Numbered from the stretch's first letter, positions 10,533-22,486 are shown. The stretch is DNA of 64,000 nucleotides from Lepraria neglecta (GCA_033220425.1 CM065653.1:248001-312000); one strand, 5' to 3'. The notes: generated by a model from the letters alone, not told the origin. A program made the numbers and translations.

Positions 10533-12791
10533 GGTACGAGGTCGGCCTTTGCGAGTACGTGCACAGAAACAGACATGTGCACGATAGACACGCAGGTAAG
10601 ATAGACATGTAGGTAGGATAGGCCTTATAAGCTCTTACGGGGGCTGTGTTCCATTCCCTTAGCCAACCTCCATAGCTTGATGATCATCGCGTACACCAGC
10701 ACCCCATGGGGCCTGGAAGCGCCCAACAAAACACGGAATGACTCAGCTGTTATAAGACATTGAGCATAAGAAACAGTGAACGCTAACTCAGTGGCAGCTC
10801 GTAAGCCATAGGTAATAACGCCGAACGCTATATCGAATCCTGCTCGTCGAGAACCCAGACTACATACAGCACCCAAGAAATCCCACTCCATAGTCACACA
10901 TATACGCGCCACCCACCGCACGATGGTCGGAACATTGGCGTGTCGGTCATGTATCAAGCTCTAAACCAAGCAACAGAAACCTCTTAGACGCGCGATTGGA
11001 AGCCAAAAAGCTTCAAACGCAAATTACGAATGTCTAGCAGCGGGTCCGACAGTTTAGATGGGGTGAAGTACTCAATCGGTGTGAAAATGGTAGGAAAGAG
11101 GAAAATCGAGATTATCAGACGACTCTCTACCTAAGAGCGTGAAAACATCAACTTATCCAGTGATCTCATGCGAGACTGGCGTTATTTTAGATATTCGGAC
11201 TGTCTCGGCCTCAGTCTTGCAATTGGATTGGCGATAATGGAGATAACTGAGGGTCTTAGCTTTGGTTAGGCGATGGGAAGTAGCTATGGAAATGGGGTAG
11301 ATGTTGAAGACGAATGGGGCTGCTGGGGCCGCGTGTTGCCAGGTACGCCCTTCATTTCCTGCTGCCCCCCGCCCCCCTTGGTTTTTGGCTGCCGTTACAA
11401 CTCTGAGATGTGTTACGGGCGGCGAGGGGCAGACTAGCCGGATGCGGCACGCTTTACCAAAAGAAGTAATTCACCTGCATACATAATACGCGCCAACAGC
11501 ACTCAATATCGAAACAGGATCCATGGCTCCAAAACTTAATTTCCAGACTCAGCGTTCGGAATTGAGTTCGCTGGGCTCATGATAATTTCGGGCTGTCAGG
11601 TCATGGAGGCGGGTCGAGAACGCGAGGCGGGCGAGGCGGGGCAACAAACAGCTGGCATGCATGATCAACACCAGGATTAACTATCTTAGTGTCACGCCGC
11701 TTCCAAGTCGTCTATTCCTCCCCTGTTATGTTCTGAGACTAGTCTTTGACAAGTCTCGGCTCTGCAGCCCAATTACAAATGTGCCTGAAGATTTAGGGGA
11801 CCATTGCAGCTGCCAGGCTGACCAACGAGCTCCAAGAGTCTACTGAAACAGCCTGGGAATAGGCTGAAGGACCGTTTATTGAGACTCTGTCTTTCAGAGT
11901 TGGGGGCCAGAATCATGAATTGCTTCATCTCTGCTCCGAAGTCTATCTACCGGACATGTTGAGAAAGAGGACAAAGAAGAGAACTGCTCCGAGTATTTGC
12001 GAAGACTTTATTTTGACACTCGAAGGGTTCACCCCAACCGGCCAAACCCCCAACCGTTCACCTTGCTCTAACTCCACAGATACGAAGTTTGACAATATAT
12101 TTTTGCGTATAGAATTGTGGATTTGGTACGTCTCTAAAAGGTTGGTACCCAATCTTTTGTCGAAATTTGCCTGCTTGGTGAATTGTAGAGCTCTGCAAAT
12201 TTTCGCTGCCTGCGCCCCTAGGAGTGCCCTAGCGTTATACCCCGGAGCAGAAATATCGATAATTCCGGGCGGCAGCCCTACAAGGCTGGCCGGTTGGGGG
12301 GTCTGGACGGTTGGAGGGTGAATCCTGGAGTGTAATAACCCCAGTGAGGTCGCATACTTATCTCGAGAGCTATGTCAAGTCTTTCTCTCATATGGAATTG
12401 CCAAGACCTGCGTGGATTGGGCATATTTGTTGGCCCTTGAGAGCAGCTGAAGCCCGAGCGCTGATCTAGGCCCGCTCATCTCATGCAGGTCTAATTGGGC
12501 AAATAGCAAGCCACGTCTCCTACGAGAATTTCAGCACCCAATCAGCAGATCTGAGCGACGGAGTCACAATTAGTGGAGCAGTAGGACAGCCTAATGACGT
12601 TCAGTCTATCACGCTAATGTAACCAGTCCCACACAAGGGGAGAAAGCCAAAAGGCTAGGCCATAATAGCTCTCTCCCATGACGTTGGAGGACCGCCACAA
12701 TCGAGAGACGCCAGCTGAACCTGACAAAGTTGTTGGGTTTATTGAGCTTGTTGAGCTTGCCTTGAGTATCGTTCTTATATAGGCAGCGGGT
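10533..12791. other. Long region without a supported gene
   Basis: Several frames of 60-133 codons exist, but none shows domain-like sequence, splice context or a recognisable family. The 5' half (10550-11300) is mixed composition. A C-rich run occurs near 11365. Nothing can be named. Confidence 0.4.
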
Positions 12792-14876
12792 ATGTGGACT
12801 GACCCAAACGTCTTTCGTCAACTTTTTGAGCTCGAATCCCAGGCCGCTTCTGCATTCACGGCCGGCAATTCCCATGTTGACCTCCTCGAAGAAGATCCTC
12901 CGTACTACTTTAGATATGGCTCATTCGCCATGAAGCCTCGTAGGTTATGATATCTTGATATCTATATCCGAGGCCGCGATCACTCGTCAGCTGAAAGAGC
13001 TCTGAGTACGCCTTACCCAAAGATGAGATACCGCCTTCTCACAAAATTGAGGGTGCACGCAAGCTACTGATGACTGGTTACCTTATCAACCACAAGCTCA
13101 AAACCCATCTCGACAACGACAATGTAACGGGTCTGTATGCTGACATTGAGTGCCCCACCGTCAGCCTCTTGGTAACGACAAATTCCGTTGCGCATGATTT
13201 GCCGCCCGTGAGGATTAAGACCAAGTTCCAAGGCGACAAAAGCTATTTTATGACAGACCATGAAGTCTTGCACCTGAATGGCTCCAGCATAAGTTTGCTT
13301 GCCACTGTTCGAATGCAGGAATTCGAGAATGTTCAAGAGAGTAAAAATCAATCAACAGTCTAAATACGATGGTTCCAATTGACAGCTAACCTTACATGAA
13401 AGCACTGATCAATCCATCACAAGCCAAAGATGATCCAATTAAGCTATGTCTTGACCTCTTGCTGTCCTTGAGTAATATTTCCGACGGCAAGATCGTCAAA
13501 ATAGTTTGGTGCGAATTCGCTGCTACGTAAACCTCCAACAGCTTCGAGTTCAACGGCGTTGCCCCGAGAGCAGGATCGGAAGTCGAACAGAGCCTGTGCG
13601 ACTTCGTGGCTACGTATTTCCAAGGTATCATAATTGTTGGCGCTTGCATGGGATTTGACTAAGCGGCCGTCTCGTCTGTAGGCCTCAACACCTACATGGG
13701 AGCCCCGATACCCGACAATCCCTTCGTATTGGGCTACGTCATCACCAATTTAAGGGAAGTAGCCGTGACGGGAGTGCCCCTATCGACTTCATACCAAGGC
13801 AATGCGACCTTACCACTACTGCTGGTAACAAAAGCTCTCTGAGTAGCAGGGGTCGGAGCAACCCTGTGATTACCAACGAAACTCTCAATTACTGCCTCCT
13901 CACCCACCACAGTGATCCCGAGGATACACGATATGAAACAAACCCGGTTGTTATGACGACACCCAATGCAGGCCTTCTTAGCGAAAGTCTGTTCAAAACA
14001 ACAAAAGCGACCTCTAGAGATGGGATAATAGCGTTTACCGAGGACCGTGTGGTCCAAAAGTTCCTCATACAAACGATTCGCCCGGAGCTTTGGGTGGATT
14101 CCAAGGATCTCCTCGGCAACCCCAGCGAAGGATTTTCCCAGTTGAATACCAAAGATATGCAACCCATCACGACAGGTTGGCTTCACGAGGCGAAATTCTA
14201 AACCAATTTCAAAGATTTTGATAATGGAGGTCACATGAGCTATATGGAAGGTATGATAAATCACAGCTATCTCTAATCGGTACAAATGTGCTAAAACTTC
14301 AACTCTTGATCCCAGGTGTCAATTCGCTATCTATACACCTTACCAGCACCCTGGCTGAAGCTGGCGATGCAAAAATTCCACCTAACAGAATCCGAAATAC
14401 TACTATCTACATCGACGTTGAAGCCCGAGTGACCACCCCATATTCAAGAAGAAGGAAGACGAGGTATGATGAGCATTGTCTCGGGAATGTCAGCAATTTC
14501 CAGGTGTTGGCGCTTCAAAATCGTTGTACGGCTCGGCGTAGGCAGAAACGGAGCTTGGACTGTCACCAGGAATGATGACACGAGACCGCGTTTCGATGAC
14601 AACAGGCTTATATACCAGGACCACGTATCGGACAATAGGTACGGCGCCTAGGCTACGGGCGCTGTCAAAAATCAATCCCTACCTAATAAAATCATGATAT
14701 CACCTATACAGCTTCCAAGAATCGACGAACGGGGCATCAATTCGATCATGGACAGATTGATAGAGTTGAGCAAAGGCTTAGGACGTACAGTTATTATGCC
14801 TGCAGGGAAGACCTCTAGTCTCACAGGGGTTGATACAGATGCTTCGGGCAATCTGTACACTCAGCTTACATACTGA
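12792..14876 (+). pseudogene. Decayed, unrecognised plus-strand coding relic
   Basis: Protein-like segments follow each other on the plus strand but in different frames with stops between them: SHVDLLEEDPPYYFRYGSF near 12860-12930, CPTVSLLVTTNSVAHDLPPV near 13150-13220, YFMTDHEVLHLNGSSISLLA near 13250-13310, PDNPFVLGYVITNLREVAVTG near 13710-13770, TTIYIDVEARVTTP near 14400-14440 and MDRLIELSKGLGRTVIMPAG near 14745-14810. Their order hints at one or two long beta-rich proteins, perhaps of a fungal DUF3712-like membrane or wall family. I am not confident of the family. The broken frame suggests an old inactive gene rather than many introns. Confidence 0.35.
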
Positions 14877-15580
14877 CCACAAATTGGGGAGGAAGTAGCG
14901 GCTCGCGGTTCTGGATTTTTATAGAGCGTCGTTTCTTCGAACAAAAAGGCCTGAACATGATTGACCTACGTTCTATACTAGATGGGTCTTTTTAACGATA
15001 ATTCTCCGTATCTCCCCTGTCAGTCTCCTTCGGACTATAATCTAGCATGCTCTTGCTATCTCTATCAACGGCTTCTCGAATTTACGAACTGAGCTTCTTG
15101 CTAGAGTTTATACTTTAACCCCCCAACTAGGCTCTAACCCAGATTTTTCTCAAGCAAGATGCTCGGCGATTTTGCATTTCACAGAGCCTAAACCGAGCAG
15201 GTTTTTGGCTCAATCGCCCTTGAAATGCAACAGTATCATCAACACCCAGGCGCAGAATGGTTACAGAACGCTGACCCAATGCCCTAAAAGTGCGACATTA
15301 AAGATTCCAAAACGCTCCAATACTGAACAAAACGTCAGGTAGTCATCTTCTGAGGTGCAATCACTGCTAGGGGGAATTCCTCTATTCAACTCGCTACGTG
15401 GAATATAGCTTCGAGGAAATTTTTCGGAAGCCTTTTTCGGCGCAGCTTCCGGGGCGGTTCTGGGGCGCTTGTCGGGACAAAGACGGCGTAGTACTCAGAA
15501 AGCAATTTCTTTCTGAATATCACGTAACAAGTCAAAATGAGATTCGTTAGTCTAAGGATAGAATACATGTGAATTAAAAA
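14877..15580. other. Gap, nothing recognised
   Basis: The sequence is moderately AT-rich, with no open frame that looks like protein on either strand and no repeat that I could pair. Confidence 0.4.
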
Positions 15581-16299
15581 ATGCCTAGAACCTCTGGAAC
15601 AGCTCTGAAAATCTACACATTCAAACACGTTGATCAATCTGGCTTTGGAAGACAAAGAAGGTCGACTGCCGATGACACGCCCGATTCTAGAGCGTCCAGT
15701 GACCGACGGAGACCGCTGTCATTGTGTGCGCACCCTAGCTTTTGGGATTCTTACTCTAAATGGGTGTTCCACATTATTCTTTCCAGCCACATACTCCTGA
15801 AAGATACACAAACACTGGCCCTTTCACTGGCACAAGCTGAGAACTTCATCGCAGCTCATACCAATGAAAAGAACTTTGTTCGTCCAATAGACTATGCTGC
15901 ACGGGACCCTGACCCTCTATTTCTGACCCCTCTCTGGTACACCTTACTTGGCTGCAGCTTTTTCTCGATGATCGGTTTTCTCGCTGCGCTCTTCTACATT
16001 CTATCTGAGGACGCTTATCCATTTCAGAACAGATTTCGACTTTTTACAATAACCCGTACCCTCGGGGCTCTTTTGTACGTCGTCTCTGCTATAGGTTTAT
16101 CCGCGGAAAGTCGTCAGTGGATGGGTGATCTTTGCGTGTACTAGGCTTTTCTTGTATTCCAAAAAGTAATGTGGGCCGTGATGGTCAGCATTCTTTTGCC
16201 CATTGTAACCGGAGGCGGGTGGCGGCCTATGCGGCAAGAAGCGATGTTGCTGTGGAATATGTTGTCTCTTAATAAGGCTCATTGCAGGAACGTTTAATT
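15581..16299 (+). pseudogene. Putative membrane protein with one in-frame stop
   Basis: A frame from ATG 15581 reads 187 residues to a TAG at 16142-16144. The same frame then continues for 51 codons to TAA at 16297-16299 with protein-like sequence. Hydrophobic segments are LWYTLLGCSFFSMIGFLAAL, TRTLGALLYVVSAIGLS and, beyond the stop, VMWAVMVSILLPIVTGGG. The continuation of membrane-like sequence past the stop suggests a nonsense mutation in a host membrane protein gene, or else a functional protein that ends early. No family was recognised. An intron removing the stop is possible, but no good donor is visible close by. Confidence 0.45.
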
Positions 16300-17051
16300 C
16301 CTGTCCCTGAGATACATCTTGAACATCACAGTGCGTCTCGATGTATCTGTTTTGAGGTGATTAATCAACGTTTTAACAGTGCCTTATTCGCCCCAACCTA
16401 TGCTGCCAATGCTGCTTTTGAAAACTGTTAAAAGTATTCAGGTTCAACCGACTGATTGCTCAGAACCTGGGGGCAAGCCCCCATAATATACACGAGTCAA
16501 TCGGTGGCTGGTGGCTGGAAGCACCAGTTTTACAAAAATTCCTCGCGCTTTTTATTCTTCTATCATCAACTGCTCAGTTTTGTTAAGTATGGCTTCTTAC
16601 TCATGGCGTGAATTCTATCAACTTATTCTCCTCTGTCTCATCTTGAATCCCCGGCAAAAGTGGTTATATCTCAATAAATCATATCCAATGTTTGTCCTAT
16701 CGCGGATCAAGCGGGAGTCGGCTCAGTATTCAATCAAGATATTTAAACGTAAGACTGGAAGGTTAATGTCAAAGACTTGCAAAGAACAAATATGATATCT
16801 CCAAGAATTTCGTTTACGAGTCTACACAAACTTCAAGTATGATATTTTCAATAGTTCCCACAGTCCTTGTCCTGCTTCATCTATGTGCCTCTTTTTTAGC
16901 CTCTCTATCTCTACCCTTATTGCCCTTATCTGCCTCTATAGACACGAACATGATATTGCCGTTCAGCCTTTCTCTTCCAATTCCCACCAAGTAATCCACA
17001 CTCTTTTCCACAATTGAAAGCACAATAACTGACACCCATCTCAACCCACAG
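16300..17051. other. Gap with a short hairpin
   Basis: There is no convincing gene. A frame at 16511-16795 has no recognisable domain. A perfect 7-bp stem with a 2-nt loop occurs at 16468-16483. Confidence 0.4.
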
Positions 17052-17458
17052 GAATTCTTCCATCCCAACCTCCACCCCTCCCTCACCCCCTAACGTTCCC
17101 CCACGCCCCTAACATCGAATACGTCCCCGGCGCACCCCTACGAAGTGTCACATTCTACACTTTCGGCCGCCGACTCGAGCAATACTATTTCAAATACCTC
17201 ATCAAGGTTGCCTACCCGCAAGCCAAATCATACCCTCCCTCATCACAAATGGGGTTCACAATCGAGAGACGAGTCAAAAGTGTAAGACTGAGATTTGGTG
17301 CGGGGGATAGAATGACATGGGGTGATTGAACAGGCGTGCTGGAGATTATTGCGCTTTTCATTTCTATGTTTGATGAGGTGAGCATGAGCTTGAAGTTAGA
17401 AGTGGTGGGGCCCCCGAGAGTGGAGTTAGTCAGTGGGTATATTCATTATGTTGAGTGA
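17052..17458 (+). pseudogene. Relic of a secreted-type fungal protein, copy A
   Basis: One frame runs from the acceptor-like CACAG at 17047-17051 to TGA at 17456-17458, interrupted by a single internal TGA near 17328. It reads EYVPGAPLRSVTFYTFGRRL, SYPPSSQMGFTIERRVKS and, after the stop, VLEIIALFISMFDEVSMSLK then VVGPPRVELVSGYIHY. These blocks align by eye with the minus-strand copy at 18.6-19.3 kb (PPRRTLTFSNFG, HPPSSLMGSSVFARKGRRVA, LEAIALFNSVYDEVNMWFKL, VGPPGVELGLGWIEKV). Where that copy has Trp in SRWGDWVATLE, this one has the stop (TGG to TGA), which fits a G-to-A RIP change. No N-terminal exon was found. Confidence 0.6.
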
Positions 17459-18590
17459 TGAGACAGACTTAGCCGCCTCGATTACGGATGGTGATGTTGA
17501 CGATCTTTCCACGCTGTTTTATAGCCAAGTTTGTGGAGAGAGGTGGGATGTTATCGTGCTCGAAGTGACGCTCTGTGAAGATCCAGGACCACGAACCACG
17601 CAACTCATCGTTAGTGCACGAGTTGAGCGTACAGATAGTCCCAAGGAATTAGGGTTAACGCCCATTACGCCTGAAGATCTTCCAAACCGGCATTCCAACC
17701 GTGCCAGCTAAGTCCATGTTGAACTGCCAGAGGGACTGGCGCGAACATGCAGCATGCTGAAGCTGCACCTAAGACTGTCTCCTATACTGCCCGCAATGCT
17801 GTCTAGAACGTGAAGTACGTTATAAATGCTTTTTGAATGCCACGTGAAGTTCGGAAAATGTACATAGGGATCTCGCTGAACGCCACGTGGGTCTTGGAAG
17901 GCACCACCAAAATTGCGGCGTGGTGTTCAGCAAGGAATTGGTTAGCATATGCCCTATGATATTCAGAAAAGGAGTTTAAGATAGCAGATTCTACGTAGAT
18001 CTAGCTAATATCGGCTCTTGCTTAGCAGATCCCTGTCAAAGAGCCTTGATGAGTGAGTGTGCCAGCGTCAATCCTACTCTAGAGATTATTGACGCAGTTA
18101 ATCTGATCGTTACAGTATCAGTGGCTACATGGGGGTATGTAGCGTTCCTATGCCATACATCTACCTTCGAAAGCCGGTCAATGTTTTCATGCAAGCCGCG
18201 TAGGTTAATCCTTAAAGGCTCAACACCCTTCACCTTTTGATTGAGACAGTAAAAGCTTATCTTTGGTTTGGAGTGTTGCTGATAGATGAGTTGAATTGAA
18301 TTGTACGAGGGGTGGATGTCCCCAGGGCCAAGGTCTTGAAAGCGTTACCATGACTAGCCGCTGGTAAGTGGCCATTTGATTCTGGGTAGTTGCCAAGAAC
18401 ACGATCTCCTCCTACAAGAGCATGTGCGTTTCCTCCGTCCTCAAAAAAATAGACGGCACCTACCTATTCGGGCTCCAAATATATGGGTCTTGTGGGGAAG
18501 GTCCGTCTTGTATCTTGAGAGCGCGGCCTGCGGTCTTGCGGCCATAACTTCCAGCCTCCACGACTGATATGACCAATTTTATCGTTGAGC
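17459..18590. other. Gap with an imperfect inverted repeat
   Basis: There is no supported gene. A frame at 17433-17711 is open for 92 codons but not recognisable. Inverted arms of 13 bp with one mismatch lie at 17875-17887 and 17919-17931, and a related CACGTG-containing sequence lies at about 17835. Confidence 0.35.
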
Positions 18591-19283
18591 TCAGACTTTT
18601 TCAATCCACCCGAGCCCCAGCTCCACCCCCGGAGGTCCCACCAAGTCTAACTTAAACCACATATTCACTTCATCATACACAGAGTTGAAAAGCGCAATCG
18701 CCTCAAGCGTAGCCACCCAATCACCCCATCTGGATGATTTCGAGGTCAGCCTTTCCCTTTCAAGGTGATTCTTGAGCCAAAAAGCAGATCCCAAAAGAGT
18801 TCCAGTACACTAAGGCATCGACGGGGAAATTTATAAACCAGAAAGGACAACGTACGTCGTATTTGCCCCCTCTGTTGGAAAAAAGTAAATTGCTACCCGA
18901 CGGCCCTTACGGGCGAAGACTGATGACCCCATCAATGATGAGGGAGGATGTGACATGGCATTGAATTGGGCCCATCTGATAATAAGGTTGAGCTCGCCTG
19001 CGTTGACCAAGGGGCCAAAGTTTGAGAATGTAAGGGTTCTCCGGGGAGGGGCGGGGATAGGATAGATGTAGGGAGACGAGGGAACGTAGGGGTCGTCATT
19101 GTGAGTTTTTGAAGATTCGACGTACGTGGAGGAAGCTCCACGAGAAGAATTGAACGTTAATGAGGCTTTCATATCTTGAGTAGGATAGGGCATTGGCACT
19201 AGAGATAACGAGGCTGCAAGAACGGTATATAAATGAATCAGAGCGAGCAAATGCATGTACGAAGCATCCCATAATTGAGACAT
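18591..19283 (-). CDS. Secreted-type fungal protein, copy B
   Basis: The likely start is ATG 19283 (MSQLWDASYMHLLALIHLYT), which begins a hydrophobic leader that looks like a signal peptide. A conserved body follows: PYIYPIPAPPRRTLTFSNFG, AGELNLIIRWAQFNAMSHPP and FARKGRRVAIYFF. A second segment (about 18810-18591) carries SRWGDWVATLEAIALFNSVY and VGPPGVELGLGWIEKV to the stop. An intron near 18850-18812 should join them (acceptor CCTTAG at about 18815), but I could not find a donor that joins in phase, so the copy may also be damaged. The layout matches a widespread family of small secreted ascomycete proteins of unknown role. It lies inverted relative to copy A. Confidence 0.55.
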
Positions 19284-19739
19284 TGGTAGACTTGTAGACG
19301 TGAAGCATCTACTATTGAACAATGAGTGTCGCTTTCGTATTTATATGAGCTTCTCGAATCCTGCGGTAGAGCCGACTCCCGCTTGACCCGCGACGCGATA
19401 GCAATGATGAAGAATTTCGTTCGCGATGCAAGTGTTCCAATAGTCCACGTTTGGTGTTCTCGAGGAGCTCTGCCACTAGCTTGGGTGACACCCCAGTCAG
19501 CAACCTATAACAAGTCTAGGCAATGCCGCGCCGAAAGCTTTGGCAAGTTTACACTGCAACTTGCTCCTTGAGGCTTTTAGGGAAGTCGCTTTTGGCAAAG
19601 TGTCGCTGTTCCGCGCTTAGAATCACTATATATACCCGACAGGCGACTGATGCGGTGCTATAGCCTATTTGTTCGAGTACACTACTTGGACAATTCCCCC
19701 CAACCGCTTTTTATGTATTTTTGCAAAGTGGGGCATTCT
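19284..19739. other. Gap, nothing recognised
   Basis: This separates the secreted-type copy B from the relic that follows. No feature is supported. Confidence 0.4.
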
Positions 19740-20885
19740 GAGTTCTTTGTTCTAGCTCTCTGCCAACATGCAGTATATCTCTCCATTCAACATACTCACA
19801 TTGACCAGAATGCGGATCGCACCCCAGGATCGCATCTAAAGCCCCTTATTCGCGCTTTCCTGACTATGTAGCCAGGCTTCGACCTCTCACTTATGGACTT
19901 TATTACCGATCGAAAGCCCATCCGTGATCTCCTCGGGTTTGCGGATGGAGAGCTTACTGCTTTTAAATTTGGGGTCACCATCATTGGTAATACAACGCTC
20001 TTGACCCGCCTTGGCAATAATACTCACGAGATTCCTAAGAAGCAAGGCTTTCGAGCCGGATTTGAGAGCGAGTTCCTGCAGATCTCTGCTGCGGCGCAGG
20101 GCAGCACGGCACATCATCGCATTGTTACATATGAGTTTTGAGGCGTGAAATTCCTTGTGAGATATGCTGTTGATGGGTATCTGCACGACCATGCAGAAGT
20201 TTCATTAAAGGCGGATGGGATTAGAGATACCCATCCTGGTCCTCTGGTCGACTGTATCAAGCTCCGTGGCTTGCACAAAGCAGCACCGTCGGCTATTCTA
20301 CTGCCTACCACTCCAGTAACTGTTGTCCATGGTGGCCGCAACATACCTCATGGTACGTGTACCCCGTCTGTGGCCACATAGCTGCTGACCGGAGTTTTCT
20401 GCAGCATCGACACTGGAGCTAGTGACACGTGCGAAATATGGCAGATGTCCCTTCCAGATCGAATCCAAGTTGGCAAAATTCTGGATCTCGCAGACTCAGA
20501 ACCTTATCACCGCTTCCATTATCATGACCAACACTTCAAGCCCCATACCGCCAAATTCGAGGACATTAGGGTCGAGGAAGTTGGGGGCATGATCAATGAA
20601 TGGGAAAACGCCAACGCATCGACACTGCGAAAGCTCGTAGATGTCTTGGGAGACATCATTCAGGCCGCAAAAGAAGTCAATGGTCCCTGTGTTGTCAGCT
20701 ATAAGGGCATTGGAGCAGGGTCGCTCTCAGTTTCCGCTGGGGAAGTACCAAGTTTGCCAACGAATATGCAGTCTCTCTTCCAGCAGTCGGCGGACATGGA
20801 GGTCGACACCCCAATGGAGGGCATCAAGACAGAGGGTTCTATTAAGGAAGAAGTCACTGAGGACAAGGATGCCATAATGGCATAG
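19740..20885 (+). pseudogene. Relic of a widespread fungal protein often annotated as geranylgeranyl pyrophosphate synthetase-like
   Basis: The order of conserved blocks matches a fungal protein family that databases often label geranylgeranyl pyrophosphate synthetase-like, although it lacks prenyltransferase motifs. The blocks are HLKPLIRAFLTM, DFITDRKPIRDLLGFADGEL, GFRAGFESEFLQISAAAQG, VKFLVRYAVDGYLHDHAEVS, VTVVHGGRNIPH, LELVTRAKYGRCPFQIESKL, TAKFEDIRVEEVGGMINEWE and CVVSYKGIGAGSL. Two in-frame stops interrupt it (TM/stop/PGFDLS near 19870; YEF/stop/GVKFLV near 20140), and the frame shifts near 20515. A probable intron survives near 20355-20403. The C-terminal 146 codons are still open, ending at 20885. 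The gene is therefore inactive, though the last part could be expressed as a fragment. No N-terminal region was found. Confidence 0.7.
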
Positions 20886-21114
20886 CTCGATGCGTTGATC
20901 AAGGAGGAAGCCAGGGATGATGGGGAGTAGCGTTTGCTGTGATGGAGAATAAGGTAGCAGTCAAGTCAGGATACATCATGACACATCAGGACATAGGACA
21001 ACAAGGAGTAGGGCTACGGGCAAAGCCTGCAATGGCTCTCCAATGCAATGAGATATACGAGACGTAGTAACGCCATACCATGCATACCATTTATCAACCC
21101 CATCTCCCTCAGCC

Positions 21115-21639
21115 TCATCTCCCATTATTCCGAAAGTATGACTCTCCCAGCCCCTGATGATCCTCCCTCCGCCTCTGCCAATCAACCGTCCCCTTCACAT
21201 CAACAATATCCTTCAGCCGCCCTCCCATCTTCACGACCCCACACCTTATCATCCGTGGATCTATTGCTATCGTCTTCCTAACAAGCTGTTGTGCGGCTGG
21301 AGAGGCGTCGAAACGCATTATGAAGTGGTGGCCGCTGTCGTGGCACATCTGGTTCTTTTTGATGCGTTTGGTGAGGAGGAAGGGACCCCAGTTCGTTATG
21401 CCTCGGACTACACCGCCTTGGGCGAGGATGAGGGTGCCTGCTGTACGTGCGATTCTAGAGGTCGAGAGTATTAGTAGGGTGCTGAGAGGGTTTGAGAAAG
21501 GAAGGTGGAGTTTGAGAGTGCATACTCTTTGACTTCATTGGTATTATGCGGTTTGCCCACCCGGACCTGGGAGATGGTAAGTAGTGATTTAAGAACATCT
21601 CTCAGACAGACATACCACAGCTATCATCTCATACAACAT
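21115..21639 (-). CDS. MRP17: Mitochondrial ribosomal protein bS6m
   Basis: The product is 134 residues from three exons (21639-21616, 21566-21526, 21454-21115). Introns are 49 and 71 nt with donors GTATGT and GTATGC, and both join in phase. The joined N-terminus MLYEMIAVVRVGKPHNTNEV is the classic bS6 first strand and loop. ARTAGTLILAQGGVVRGITN, then GPFLLTKRIKKNQM, HHFIMRFDASPAAQQLVRKT and IDPRMIRCGVVKMG complete the ferredoxin-like fold of the small mitochondrial ribosomal subunit protein. Length fits fungal MRP17. It diverges from the glycine cleavage H-protein gene across 173 bp. The gene looks intact, with no stop or missing block. Confidence 0.95.
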
Positions 21640-21812
21640 AGCGTCGTCTGTCAACCTTCATCACTCTCGAGCTTGAAGAAGTTCAACCTCATACTCTTGC
21701 CGCAAACAACTCGAGATTCTTCGCCTTGTAAGGCTGCTAGCGCGGTCTTGGCGGTGTGCTGCCGCCAAAACGTCAGAGCTCCGGCTTCTCTTCGTATTTT
21801 CATTCTACCATT
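21640..21812. promoter_or_regulatory. 173-bp bidirectional promoter between bS6m and GCSH
   Basis: The start codons of two genes for mitochondrial proteins lie 173 bp apart in divergent orientation. The stretch contains pyrimidine-rich runs on both strands but no clear TATA box. Co-expression is inferred from the layout. Confidence 0.55.
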
Positions 21813-22486
21813 ATGGCAGCTATTGCGAGGTTGCGAGTGCCATTGGTGGCCTCTGCGAGGTCTTTTTCCTCTCAAACCTGCCCTCATGTCAGATTAGCTC
21901 CTCCATTGCAAGCACGCTTTCCTAGAACTTTCCCCGCCAGCTCCGTCGCAAGAACTTTCAGGACCTCTATAGCTTGTATGTGAGATGTTCTTTGCCATTG
22001 CTGGCGCTGTCGATGCTGATGAAGCTTTCAATTAGTCCAAGAAAAGAAATACACTAGAGAACATGAATGGATAGAGCTCTCAGAGGACGGGAAGACTGGT
22101 GAGAATATGCCCACTCTACACCATACAATCAATTTGTAAATTGGGACTGACGGCTTCTCTGTCACTCTCTAGGCACCATTGGCGTTTCAGTCTACGCAGC
22201 TAAAAACCTCGGCGATGTCGTCTTCGTCGAACTCCCCACCCTCGACATGGAAGTGGCTGCGGGCGACTCGATCGGCGCAGTGGAATCGGTCAAATCGGCC
22301 TCAGATATTATGACACCCGTGTCAGGAAAGATTGTAGGCGCCAACGATGTACTACAAGAGAAGCCGGGGACTATAAATAAGGGGCCGGAGAGTGAAGGGT
22401 GGATTGCTAAGATAGAGGTCAAGGACCCGGAGGAGTTTAAAGAGTTGATGGATGAGGATGCGTACGGGAAGTTTGTGGCGGAGTGA
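21813..22486 (+). CDS. GCV3: Glycine cleavage system H protein, mitochondrial
   Basis: This lipoyl carrier of the glycine decarboxylase complex is 179 residues from exons 21813-21975, 22036-22098 and 22173-22486, whose introns join in phase. The N-terminus MAAIARLRVPLVASARSFSS is rich in Arg and Ser, as expected for a mitochondrial presequence. The mature part has KKYTREHEWIELSEDGKTGT, IGVSVYAAKNLGDVVFVELP and the lipoylation site lysine in AVESVKSASDI, then SGKIVGANDVL and EGWIAKIEVKDPEEFKELMD. Length and motif order match eukaryotic H proteins. An ATG further upstream in the same frame (21756) would add residues ahead of the presequence, so 21813 is preferred. Confidence 0.96.

Noticed and set aside
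10625-10957. 110-codon minus frame
   Set aside because: It has no recognisable domain, splice context or conserved motif, and composition is not clearly coding.
11920-12321. 133-codon plus frame
   Set aside because: It shows no protein-like periodicity or known motif and lies in a region with no other gene signals.
16468-16483. Perfect 7-bp hairpin with GC-rich stem, possibly an RNA gene or terminator
   Set aside because: It has a two-base loop, no cloverleaf or other conserved structure around it, and no gene ending next to it.
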